This document shows, piece by piece, positions 1-6,202 of a stretch of DNA of 6,361 nucleotides. The stretch is from Methanomicrobiales archaeon (GTDB lineage: Archaea > Halobacteriota > Methanomicrobia > Methanomicrobiales > Methanospirillaceae): the NCBI GenBank assembly GCA_013415575.1, contig JAAEES010000062.1:1-6361 (forward strand). The letters are read 5' to 3'. A model generated the notes under the pieces. The model was not told where the DNA came from. It worked only from the letters and a program-made list of their open reading frames with translations, and did not search any database. Positions within the stretch are counted from its first letter, which is position 1. Every line of letters starts with the position of its first letter. Both the position numbers and the translations under genes were made by a program.

Positions 1-436
1 CAAACCAGGGGTCGAGCGGCGGGACCACAGGGACCCTCATGATCGAGGCGAGCATTGCGTGATCCATGAACTTCTCGGCGTAGGATATGCTCGGGTTGAC
101 GAACCGGAGCTCGAGCATGAAGAGGAAGAAGATTAAAAAGACCAGTATCCACCGCCACTGGCCGGCAAAAGAGTTCCGGGTGTACTGCCGTTTGTACAGG
201 GAGAGCCCGAAGAGAATGATGAACGGCACAAGGGCTGCCTGGAGAGGGAGGTGGAGGAGCCCGCAGTACCAGGAGATGAGGGTGAAGGTGAGCAGGGAGA
301 CGGGGAACGAGGCCGGATAGGAAAATTCCCGGAGTGCCGGGCGGAGCGCGGGCCAGACCGAGAGCTGGAGAAAGACGAGGAGGGCCAGCCAGCCGAGCAC
401 AGAGAGGATCTGGAGTTCAGTCTCCAGCCCCGCCAC
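1..436 (-). CDS. DUF2298 (Chlor_Arch_YYY) multi-pass membrane protein, N-terminal part, cut by the window edge
   Basis: This gene runs off the left edge, so only its first 145 residues are visible. The proposed start is the GTG at 436-434, inside the preceding gene. On the minus strand a strong purine-rich ribosome-binding site (AGGAAGGAG) lies about 10 bases upstream. The visible protein is very hydrophobic, with about four membrane segments near residues 8-30, 44-62, 66-81 and 97-111. A conserved-looking loop follows at 112-145, containing AEKFMD (120-125) and PPLDPWF (139-145). This segment, with several acidic residues, matches my recollection of the opening of DUF2298 proteins, which are 700-900 residue integral membrane proteins of Archaea and Chloroflexi named after a YYYxG motif. 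The YYY motif itself should lie just beyond the window. The function of the family is not established. The layout (membrane helix, then an acidic loop) resembles GT-C glycosyltransferases, which would fit the neighbouring glycosyltransferase and flippase-like genes, but that is inference. Confidence 0.8.
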   Translation of the reverse strand, partial: MAGLETELQILSVLGWLALLVFLQLSVWPALRPALREFSYPASFPVSLLTFTLISWYCGLLHLPLQAALVPFIILFGLSLYKRQYTRNSFAGQWRWILVFLIFFLFMLELRFVNPSISYAEKFMDHAMLASIMRVPVVPPLDPWF

Positions 437-1388
437 CCCCGTACATCTCCTTCCTGAAGGCAGAACGGATAGTGTCGATCACCCAGTCGCCGAAGAAGTA
501 GATGGAGACGATCCCTCCGCCGAGCGTGACCAGGTTCTTGAGGAGATGGTCGATGACAGCGATCAGGGTTGCGACGGCAGGGTCGACACCGGCAACGGTG
601 AAGGTAAGGGCCACGGCGAGCTCGTAGGTGCCGACTCCACCGGGAGTGAGGGGTATGGCCTTGACCAGGTTCCCGATCACGATGGCGAGGACGATCACGG
701 CGATAGGGATGGTCTGCTGGAACATCATGGCCACAAAGAGACAGACCACGATGTCGAGTATCCAGATCACGATTGATTGAAGAGAAATCGAAGTTACCGA
801 AGGCAGAGAGAGGGAGACTGCCCGGATCTGGTCGAGAATGGAGAGAAGGATCCTGACATACCGGTTCCCGGACACCAGTCTCCCCGAAAAGATCAGGAAG
901 ACGAAGAAGGCTGCACCGAGTGCAAGGGGGAGGAGAATGACGATATAGAACCAGTCCGGAACGTTGAATACGAAGAGCAGGGAGACGGCACCGAGGAGGG
1001 CGACCATCACGATATCGAATACCCGCTCCACGACAAGGGAGGAGATTCCCTGGGAGATGCTGGATCCGTACTCGTGTTTGAGGATGAATACCCGCACGAG
1101 ATCACCGAGCCGGGCGGGTACGATGAGATTGGCGGTCTGGCTCACGAAGATGCAGCCGGTGGAGAAGAGGAGCCCGCATGAAACCCCAACCCCCGAAAGG
1201 ATAACCTTGTACCGGAGCCCGCGCAGCAGCCATGCAGCGATGCAGACCACCGTTGCGAGGAGGAGATATCCCCATACGACATGCTCAAGAGCGATGACCA
1301 GGTCGTCCCTGACCCGGAGCAGCATGAAGGCGAGGATCCCCAGCGCAATGAAGGTTGAGATGACGATTGCGCTAATCTTCCGATACAT
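417..1388 (-). CDS. Flippase-like integral membrane protein, lysylphosphatidylglycerol synthase TM family (UPF0104)
   Basis: This is a complete 323-residue polytopic membrane protein with roughly eight hydrophobic segments and little else. Three family motifs are visible: PARLGDLVR (91-99), VVERVFD (119-125) and PLTPGGVGTYE (246-256). Together they identify the UPF0104 / LPG-synthase TM family (PF03706). The length is usual for stand-alone archaeal members, and no aminoacyl-transfer (MprF C-terminal) domain is present, so lysyl-PG synthesis is not implied. Members are commonly found beside glycosyltransferases and are thought to move or help handle lipid-linked substrates; the biochemical role here is unproven. 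The ATG at 1388-1386 lies inside the glycosyltransferase gene (17-base overlap), with a GGTGG-like element just upstream on the minus strand. Its 3' end overlaps the DUF2298 start by 20 bases. The C-terminal tail is Gly-rich (GGGGAGD) because of that overlap and is probably not functionally constrained. Confidence 0.9.
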   Translation of the reverse strand: MYRKISAIVISTFIALGILAFMLLRVRDDLVIALEHVVWGYLLLATVVCIAAWLLRGLRYKVILSGVGVSCGLLFSTGCIFVSQTANLIVPARLGDLVRVFILKHEYGSSISQGISSLVVERVFDIVMVALLGAVSLLFVFNVPDWFYIVILLPLALGAAFFVFLIFSGRLVSGNRYVRILLSILDQIRAVSLSLPSVTSISLQSIVIWILDIVVCLFVAMMFQQTIPIAVIVLAIVIGNLVKAIPLTPGGVGTYELAVALTFTVAGVDPAVATLIAVIDHLLKNLVTLGGGIVSIYFFGDWVIDTIRSAFRKEMYGGGGAGD

Positions 1389-2088
1389 GCAACTGCCACC
1401 AGAGTCTGAGGATCGCTCTTCCCATGTCCCAGATATCGCGTCTCTTCACGGTCGTCTTCGCCCCCTGGTTCCAGACTACCGGAAACTCCATGATCCGGTA
1501 CCCGCCCCGTCCGGCCCGGACCAGAACCTCGGTGTCCCAGAACCAGTGGGTGTCTTTCACCGAAGGAATGAGAGCCAGGATCCGATCCCGGTTGAATCCC
1601 TTGAATCCGCACTGATGATCGTGCAGCCTGCTCCGGAGAATGCTCCGCACGAGAAAGTTATATCCGCGGCTGGCGATCTCCCTGCCCCCGCTCCGGATGG
1701 TCCTGCTCTCAGGGAGGAGCCGGGACCCGGTCGAGATATCATACCCCTCCCTGATAGCAGAAATCAGCCTCCGCATGTGCGCAAGATCGGTGGCAAGATC
1801 GACGTCATAGTAGCAGATGACGGGTCCGTGTGCCTCCCGAAATGCCCGGTTCAGTGCCTTTCCCCGCCCGAGTCGTTCATCGGAGTGGAGCAGCCGCACC
1901 CGGGGATCCTTACCGGAATATGCACGGACAAATTCCGCACTGCCGTCGTCACTTCCATCTTCGGCAATGATGATCTCGAACCGCTCATCGATAGCTTCGA
2001 GCGCGGCAACTGAACGGGGGATGGCCGTCTCAAGAGCCTCCCGGTCATTGAAGACCGGTATCACCACACTCACGCCGATCCCGTTCAC
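1372..2088 (-). CDS. Family 2 glycosyltransferase, dolichyl-phosphate mannose/glucose synthase-like
   Basis: This complete 238-residue GT-A fold enzyme probably transfers a sugar from a nucleotide donor to a polyprenyl (dolichyl) phosphate on the cytoplasmic membrane face. Motifs occur in the expected order: SVVIPVFND at the N terminus (7-15), AEDGSDDGS (42-50) for nucleotide binding, LGRGKALN (73-80), the metal-binding DVD (95-97), DHQCGFKGF (157-165), the acceptor/catalytic FWDTE (183-187) and EFPVVWNQG (201-209). The order and spacing match DPM1/ALG5-type enzymes; the sugar cannot be told from sequence. There is no C-terminal membrane domain, so membrane association must come from partners, plausibly the flippase-like protein encoded next. 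The start is GTG at 2088-2086, forming a GTGA overlap with the upstream oxidoreductase stop, with a GGGGGAG ribosome-binding sequence close upstream. The stop is TAG at 1374-1372. Confidence 0.92.
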   Translation of the reverse strand: MNGIGVSVVIPVFNDREALETAIPRSVAALEAIDERFEIIIAEDGSDDGSAEFVRAYSGKDPRVRLLHSDERLGRGKALNRAFREAHGPVICYYDVDLATDLAHMRRLISAIREGYDISTGSRLLPESRTIRSGGREIASRGYNFLVRSILRSRLHDHQCGFKGFNRDRILALIPSVKDTHWFWDTEVLVRAGRGGYRIMEFPVVWNQGAKTTVKRRDIWDMGRAILRLWWQLHVSED

Positions 2089-3314
2089 GCTTCTCCCCCG
2101 GTCCGGTCAAGCTCGCCGGCTACTGTGTACCCGGCGGAGATCGACCCCTCCATGCTCCGTTCCGGGTAGTTGGAGGGCGAGAACATCCCGGCCCAGTAGA
2201 ACCCTTTGGCCTGGTAGGCGGGAATCAGCTTCCGGTACCCGGTCGTGAACACAGGCCCGGCGAGGGGTTCCACCGCCATCCGCTCCCAGTGGATGGATGA
2301 TGCAGGGATCCCGAAGGTTCTGCAGAAGTGGTCCCGCATCACGGTATCTGCACGGACAGGAAGATCTCCGGTGAAATAGGAGGCAAGGTAGACGATATGC
2401 TCGCCATAGCGTTCGGCAGGCACGAAATTGGTATGCGTTATGACCGCTCCATAGGGGCCGGGATCTTTCATGTTCAGCCAGTAGATGCCTTCGGTGACCT
2501 GCTGATCGAGCCCCAGGGCAAGGCAGGCAGCTCCCTGGTAGGGGAGGGGGGGAAGGTCCGGTCCGCCTGCATGGATGACTGCCTGGGGCGGGATGGTAGA
2601 GATGATGGCATCATACCGTTGTCCGTTGACCCGCCATTCACCGCTTTCCCGTGCAATCCGGGTTACCGGGTCATAAAGCCGTATGGTGCAGTCCCGTCCT
2701 ACTGCATCAGAGAGAGCGTCCACGAGCACCTGGAACCCTCCCTTGAGATACCCCAGCCGTTCCCCTGAGAGGCCCCGGTTGGACCGGATGGCAATCCTCC
2801 CGATCAGCCAGGCCGCCGAGATGTGGTTCCGTCGCTCACCGAATTTACTCCGCATGAGTGGTTCAAAGAACGATTCATAGGTCCTTTTTCCAAGTTCCCG
2901 GATGATGAATTCCTCGGCGGTAACAGTGTCGAGAGTTTCAGGGTCCATTCGTTTTGACCTGATGGTGAGCAGGGCGAGCTTAGCCTTGTCTGTGAGGGAG
3001 AGGAGCGGGTAGCGGAGGATCTCTGTCGGGGTATTAAGGGGATAGAGCGTCCCGTCTGCAAAGTATCCCGTGGTTCCCTCGAGCCACTCAAGCCGGTCGG
3101 CTATCCCAAGCTCGGAGAGGAGGGAGAACAGCTGCCGGTCTTCCGAGAAACAATGGTGGTAGTACTGTTCAATCCAGTACTCATGCACCCGATGGGAAGA
3201 GAGGCAGCCGCCGAGGTGGTCTTTTTTCTCGTAGATATCTACCTCGTGCCGGGATTTGAGCCGCAGAGCCGCTGCCAGACCGGCAAGTCCGCCTCCAATG
3301 ATGCATACCTTCAT
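2085..3314 (-). CDS. FAD-dependent oxidoreductase, amine oxidase / protoporphyrinogen oxidase-like
   Basis: This complete flavoprotein has 409 residues from the chosen start. The N terminus, MKVCIIGGGLAGLAAAL, is a Rossmann FAD-binding motif (GGGLAG at 7-12). An acidic residue ends the second strand (E29 in DIYEK), followed by the HLGG dinucleotide-binding motif (33-36). Near the C terminus, GFYWAGMFSPSNYPERSMEG resembles the second FAD-contact region of amine oxidase/phytoene desaturase/PPOX-like proteins. No membrane segment is seen. The substrate is unknown. As first gene of an operon with a lipid-linked-sugar glycosyltransferase, it might oxidise, reduce or rearrange a sugar or a polyprenyl chain; this is inferred from context only. 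The start is ATG at 3314-3312, because the Rossmann strand begins there. An in-frame ATG at 3335 would add seven residues, and neither has a clear Shine-Dalgarno sequence. True haem-pathway PPOX activity is unlikely in this context. Confidence 0.88.
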   Translation of the reverse strand: MKVCIIGGGLAGLAAALRLKSRHEVDIYEKKDHLGGCLSSHRVHEYWIEQYYHHCFSEDRQLFSLLSELGIADRLEWLEGTTGYFADGTLYPLNTPTEILRYPLLSLTDKAKLALLTIRSKRMDPETLDTVTAEEFIIRELGKRTYESFFEPLMRSKFGERRNHISAAWLIGRIAIRSNRGLSGERLGYLKGGFQVLVDALSDAVGRDCTIRLYDPVTRIARESGEWRVNGQRYDAIISTIPPQAVIHAGGPDLPPLPYQGAACLALGLDQQVTEGIYWLNMKDPGPYGAVITHTNFVPAERYGEHIVYLASYFTGDLPVRADTVMRDHFCRTFGIPASSIHWERMAVEPLAGPVFTTGYRKLIPAYQAKGFYWAGMFSPSNYPERSMEGSISAGYTVAGELDRTGGEA

Positions 3315-3377
3315 CAGATAATTCTCGGTACCCATTTGAAAAGAGGGATAAAAAAGGCTCCGGAAACCTGTACGGCG

Positions 3378-3385
3378 ATTATAAG
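3378..3385 (-). promoter_or_regulatory. Candidate TATA box for the leftward operon
   Basis: The minus strand reads CTTATAAT in an otherwise GC-rich stretch. With the usual archaeal spacing of about 25 bases, transcription would begin near 3356, giving a leader of about 40 bases before the ATG at 3314. A weaker T-rich alternative (TTTTTTAT, 3355-3348) would place the start only about 10 bases before that ATG. Placement is inferred from spacing only. Confidence 0.4.
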
Positions 3386-3423
3386 GCCTTTGTGGTCATG
3401 AACGTCATAAGAAAGTTTTTGAA

Positions 3424-3433
3424 CTTCCGGAAG
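3424..3433. repeat. 10-base perfect palindrome in the divergent promoter region
   Basis: CTTCCGGAAG reads identically on both strands. It sits 20 bases upstream of the cetZ TATA-like box and about 40 bases upstream of the leftward one, a position that would suit a transcription-factor site. No regulator is recognised. Confidence 0.4.
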
Positions 3434-3437
3434 CAAC

Positions 3438-3452
3438 GTATTATCTGAATAC
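3438..3452. promoter_or_regulatory. Inverted repeat abutting the cetZ TATA box, possible operator
   Basis: GTATT-ATCTG-AATAC has 5-base arms that are exact reverse complements around a 5-base spacer. It ends on the base before the TATA-like TTTAAATA, in the position of the BRE element. A protein bound here could influence TFB/TBP loading. Short AT-rich repeats also arise by chance. Confidence 0.35.
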
Positions 3453-3460
3453 TTTAAATA
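3453..3460 (+). promoter_or_regulatory. TATA box of the cetZ operon
   Basis: TTTAAATA closely resembles the archaeal TATA consensus and lies 38 bases before the cetZ ATG. A transcription start about 25 bases downstream would fall near 3480, leaving a leader of roughly 17 bases. No clear Shine-Dalgarno sequence lies in that leader, so initiation may rely on a short-leader mode. Confidence 0.6.
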
Positions 3461-3497
3461 ATCGCAGGAAAATGCTACTGGTTGGTGTTTTGGCTCC

Positions 3498-4676
3498 ATG
3501 AGGATATTTTTCATCGGGTTTGGCCAGGCGGGAGGAAAAATTGTCGATATGTTCCTTGAACAGGACAAGAAGCTCGGAAGAGACAGTTTCCGGGGTATCG
3601 CGGTCAATACTGCCAGAACAGACCTGATGGGGCTCAAACACATCGATCTCCGGGACCGGATCCTCATCGGCCAGACGGTGGTGAAGGGACACGGCGTGGG
3701 TACGGACAATGCTGCCGGGGCCAAGATCACCATGGACGAGGCCGATGCCATCATCAGTGCCATCGACCGCCGGGGTACCCATGATGTTGACGCCTTCATG
3801 ATCATTGCCGGTCTGGGTGGAGGAACGGGATCGGGGGGCACCCCGGTACTGGTCCGCCAGCTCAAAAAGATCTACCATGAACCGGTCTACGTCCTGGGAA
3901 TTCTCCCCGCACCCGAAGAAGGGAAACTCTATTCGTTCAATGCGGCCCGGAGTCTGGCCACCCTGATCAAGGAAGCTGACAACACCTTCATTTTCGACAA
4001 TAGTGCCTGGAAAAACGAGGGTGAGAGTATCAAGAGTGCATTCTCACGCCTGAACGATGAGATTGTACGCAGGTTCGGAGTCCTCTTCCGGGCAGGAGAG
4101 ATCGGAAAAGCGGGTGTCGGCGAAATGGTGGTCGATTCGAGTGAGATCATCAATACACTCAGGGGTGGGGGAATCAGCACCGTGGGATACGCGATTGCTG
4201 CTGTTGCCGGCACCAGGTCCCGTAAATCGGTCTCCGGCATTCTCGATGGCATCAAGGGATCGATCAGGAAGCGGGAAGCGGCCGAGGAAGTACTGCTCGG
4301 TGAGGACCGGACGGCGAAGATAATCTCCCTGACCCGGAGGGCCATGCTCGGCAGGCTCACCCTCCCCTGTGATTTTTCGACCGCGGAACGGGCACTCGTC
4401 CTCGTGGCAGGTCCGCCCGATGAGCTTGACCGGAAGGGAATCGAGAAGGCCAAGAGCTGGGTCGAGGAGAACATCGCCGGTGTGGAAGTGAGGGGCGGAG
4501 ACTACCCGGTTTCCAGCAGCTATGTTGCCGCCGTCGTCCTGCTCTCCACGATTGGGAGCGCTCCCCGGATCCGGGAACTCCTCTCGGTTGCAAGGGAGAC
4601 CAAAGAAGAAGTAGAACGGTCCAAGGACCGGCAACCGCTCAGCATCGACGAAGACATCGAACCATTATTCGAGTGA
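3498..4676 (+). CDS. cetZ: CetZ-like tubulin/FtsZ-superfamily GTPase
   Basis: This complete 392-residue cytoskeletal GTPase is expected to polymerise with GTP in the cytoplasm. CetZ proteins are linked to cell shape and motility in haloarchaea; the role in this organism is unknown. Visible motifs are N-terminal IGFGQAGGK (6-14) for phosphate binding; GLGGGTGSGG (105-114), the tubulin-type T4 signature, where classical FtsZ has GGGTGTG; LNDEIV (185-190), with the Asn expected to contact guanine; and VVDSSEIINTL (211-221), the CetZ-type T7 loop carrying the acidic residues that complete the neighbouring subunit's active site. These suggest an active enzyme. The C-terminal domain runs to about 365, followed by a charged linker and an acidic tail (about 383-392, IDEDIEPLFE). 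No in-frame start exists between the promoter and this ATG. The stop lies 6 bases before the next gene, so the two are probably co-transcribed. A canonical FtsZ is less likely because of the T4 and T7 sequences. Confidence 0.93.
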   Translation: MRIFFIGFGQAGGKIVDMFLEQDKKLGRDSFRGIAVNTARTDLMGLKHIDLRDRILIGQTVVKGHGVGTDNAAGAKITMDEADAIISAIDRRGTHDVDAFMIIAGLGGGTGSGGTPVLVRQLKKIYHEPVYVLGILPAPEEGKLYSFNAARSLATLIKEADNTFIFDNSAWKNEGESIKSAFSRLNDEIVRRFGVLFRAGEIGKAGVGEMVVDSSEIINTLRGGGISTVGYAIAAVAGTRSRKSVSGILDGIKGSIRKREAAEEVLLGEDRTAKIISLTRRAMLGRLTLPCDFSTAERALVLVAGPPDELDRKGIEKAKSWVEENIAGVEVRGGDYPVSSSYVAAVVLLSTIGSAPRIRELLSVARETKEEVERSKDRQPLSIDEDIEPLFE

Positions 4677-4682
4677 GAAGAA

Positions 4683-5855
4683 ATGAGCAGGTCATTACAG
4701 TTCACGGGAATCCTTTGTGGAATCATCTGTCTGGTGTGCATCACATCAGCAATCTCAGTCGGGAACATCGCAATCAACCCGAGTGGGGACCTTATATCGG
4801 GTGTTACCCGGGCTTCAGCATCGTTTATTGTCAACTTCCCGTCATCGGGAGGATACACGTTTGATAACGACCATACTATCCAGATGGACACCGAGCTTGA
4901 TGATGCCGTCTGGACGTATTCGATCCTGCTTGACGGGATAGAAAACCCGTCCAAGAGCGAGGCAGGACCGAATATCAGGCTCTCGGGGTGGGAGCTCTCC
5001 TACCCGTCAAACCGGGAGATCTCCCTCAAGGTTAAGCTGGAAGGGACGGCCCCGGATGTAAATGTGTCAAAAGAACAGATCCTGGTCAGGGTCCGTGAAC
5101 TCGACAACCGGAACGCGGTTGTTTCCGGGAGCGAGGTCACCAAGACCAAGATGGTCCTGAACCCTGAAACCATCGGCGACTCTGCTGCAGCCGAATCGGC
5201 CACCCTCAACGCACTGCGACCCAGAATCGACCAGCTCGCAGCCGGCGGTATCGACATCTCTTCTGCGGAGACCAAGTACGGACAGGCGGGGGCCCTCCTC
5301 CAGAGTGCGGAGACTAACAGCGATGTTGCCCGGGCGCAGTTTGAGCTAACCCAGGCAGCTTCCATCATCGACCAGCTCGAATCAGAAGTGGTGGTTCTCG
5401 AGGCACAGAAGGCAATCGCCGATGCCGAGTCATCGATTGGAGAGACCGAGGACCTGATCACCTATTTCAAGGTGAACAAGAGCATGAGCTCCGATGCCCG
5501 TCTCATGCCCATTCTCTCAAAATGGGAGATCGCGGCAGACAGACTGACTGCGGCCAAGGATCTTAATGCCGAGGCCAAAAAGCTGTCTGCGGACAATGAC
5601 CCAGACGCCATAGAAAAGTTCGAGGAAGCAGCCCGGAAGGCAGGAGAAGCAGCAGCCAAGGGTGATGAGGTTCTCGCCGAAGCACAGGCCCTGAAGGAAA
5701 AAGTTGATGCAAACCCGCTCGCCGCCCTTGGCGGAATCGGAGGAGCAATCTCCGGGAGTATCGTCACTATTCTCATCATCGTTGGGGTTGTCGTCCTGGT
5801 AGTTATCGGTTTCATTCTCTTCAAACGGAGACGTCGCTGGGACGAACTCGGATAA
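4683..5855 (+). CDS. Unrecognised surface protein with signal peptide, helical stalk, C-terminal membrane anchor and basic tail
   Basis: I do not recognise a named family in this complete 390-residue protein. Residues 1-24 form a signal peptide (basic start, then a hydrophobic core ending near ITSA). Residues about 25-160 look like a beta-rich extracellular domain with alternating hydrophobic residues and no cysteines. Residues about 165-345 are rich in Ala, Glu, Lys, Gln and Asp with heptad-like patterning, predicted as long helices or coiled coil (for example 236-256 and 285-342). A Gly/Ala linker leads to a single membrane helix at about 356-380, then KRRRRWDELG, whose positive charges place the last ten residues in the cytoplasm. 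It lies 6 bases after cetZ, preceded only by a weak GAGAAG ribosome-binding sequence. Co-transcription suggests a connection between the envelope and the CetZ filament, but no interaction is shown by sequence. Confidence 0.9.
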   Translation: MSRSLQFTGILCGIICLVCITSAISVGNIAINPSGDLISGVTRASASFIVNFPSSGGYTFDNDHTIQMDTELDDAVWTYSILLDGIENPSKSEAGPNIRLSGWELSYPSNREISLKVKLEGTAPDVNVSKEQILVRVRELDNRNAVVSGSEVTKTKMVLNPETIGDSAAAESATLNALRPRIDQLAAGGIDISSAETKYGQAGALLQSAETNSDVARAQFELTQAASIIDQLESEVVVLEAQKAIADAESSIGETEDLITYFKVNKSMSSDARLMPILSKWEIAADRLTAAKDLNAEAKKLSADNDPDAIEKFEEAARKAGEAAAKGDEVLAEAQALKEKVDANPLAALGGIGGAISGSIVTILIIVGVVVLVVIGFILFKRRRRWDELG

Positions 5856-5858
5856 CCA

Positions 5859-5865
5859 TTTTTTT
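5859..5865 (+). terminator. Oligo-T terminator after the cetZ operon
   Basis: A run of seven T residues begins 4 bases after the stop codon of the surface-protein gene. Oligo-T stretches are sufficient for termination in many archaea. No strong hairpin precedes it. Confidence 0.5.
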
Positions 5866-6053
5866 CCAGGATACATTCCCGGTTTCACAAGAATGTCCTG
5901 ATAGTTCCGTCCGGGCCTGCCTGTTCCGGAGCAGCGGTGTCCCCTGAGCTTACCCTGGGAAACCTGCATGATGTCAGTCCGGTTGAGGCAGCCACAGGAT
6001 TTTTAATCACAGTACACCCTCCCGTGAGAGTTTTACTCCATTCGGTATCAGCG

Positions 6054-6059
6054 AAAAAA
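6054..6059 (-). terminator. Possible oligo-T terminator of the minus-strand gene entering from the right
   Basis: The minus strand carries six consecutive T residues about 145 bases after the stop at 6203. The distance is long for an archaeal terminator, so this is a weak call. Confidence 0.2.
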
Positions 6060-6202
6060 TTGGTCCTGATCCAAACCAGAGGAGCCGCGATCAGCGAGAT
6101 CAGGAAATCACTGCACGGTGCTATTGGCAACCTTAAGAGAATTCATTCTGCCGGCCCGGTTCTCCGCTCATCCACCCGAGGTTCCAATCCCCGGAAAAGA
6201 GA

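Larger units (their letters stand above)
5856..6202. other. Gene-poor intergenic stretch between converging genes
   Basis: No convincing gene is seen in these 347 bases on either strand. The open frames present (for example plus strand 5937-6296 and minus strand 6130-5885) lack recognisable motifs or good ribosome-binding sites, and one overlaps the real minus-strand gene to the right. The region holds the T7 run at its left end, an A6 run (T6 on the minus strand) at 6054-6059, and an 8-base inverted repeat (TCCTGATC at 6064-6071, GATCAGGA at 6098-6105) with a 26-base loop. It probably serves mainly as a 3' spacer. Confidence 0.5.

Noticed and set aside
87..457. Plus-strand open frames at the left end (87-320, 251-457)
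   Set aside because: They are antisense to a minus-strand frame encoding a hydrophobic DUF2298-like protein with a good ribosome-binding site. Their charged, repetitive translations show no family features.
964..2013. Long plus-strand open frame (349 codons)
   Set aside because: It is antisense to the glycosyltransferase and flippase-like genes, which have clear family motifs. Its translation is low-complexity and Arg/Ser/Pro-rich, as expected of a GC-rich shadow frame.
3315..3335. Upstream ATG at 3335 as the start of the flavoprotein
   Set aside because: It would add seven residues before the Rossmann strand that normally opens these proteins. It cannot be excluded, because neither start has a Shine-Dalgarno sequence.
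3498..4676. Canonical cell-division FtsZ
   Set aside because: The T4 motif is GGGTGSGG and the T7 loop is VVDSSEIINTL, which are the CetZ/tubulin-like forms rather than the FtsZ forms.
5965..5985. C-box-like ATGATG motif suggesting a C/D guide RNA
   Set aside because: The box is imperfect (last base T rather than A) and no D box (CTGA) lies at a suitable distance downstream.
6177..6193. tRNA T-arm-like sequence (CGAGG-TTCCAAT-CCCCG)
   Set aside because: The stem has an A-C mismatch, the loop lacks the purine of TTCRA, and no matching acceptor, D or anticodon arms are found upstream. It also overlaps no tRNA-sized structure.
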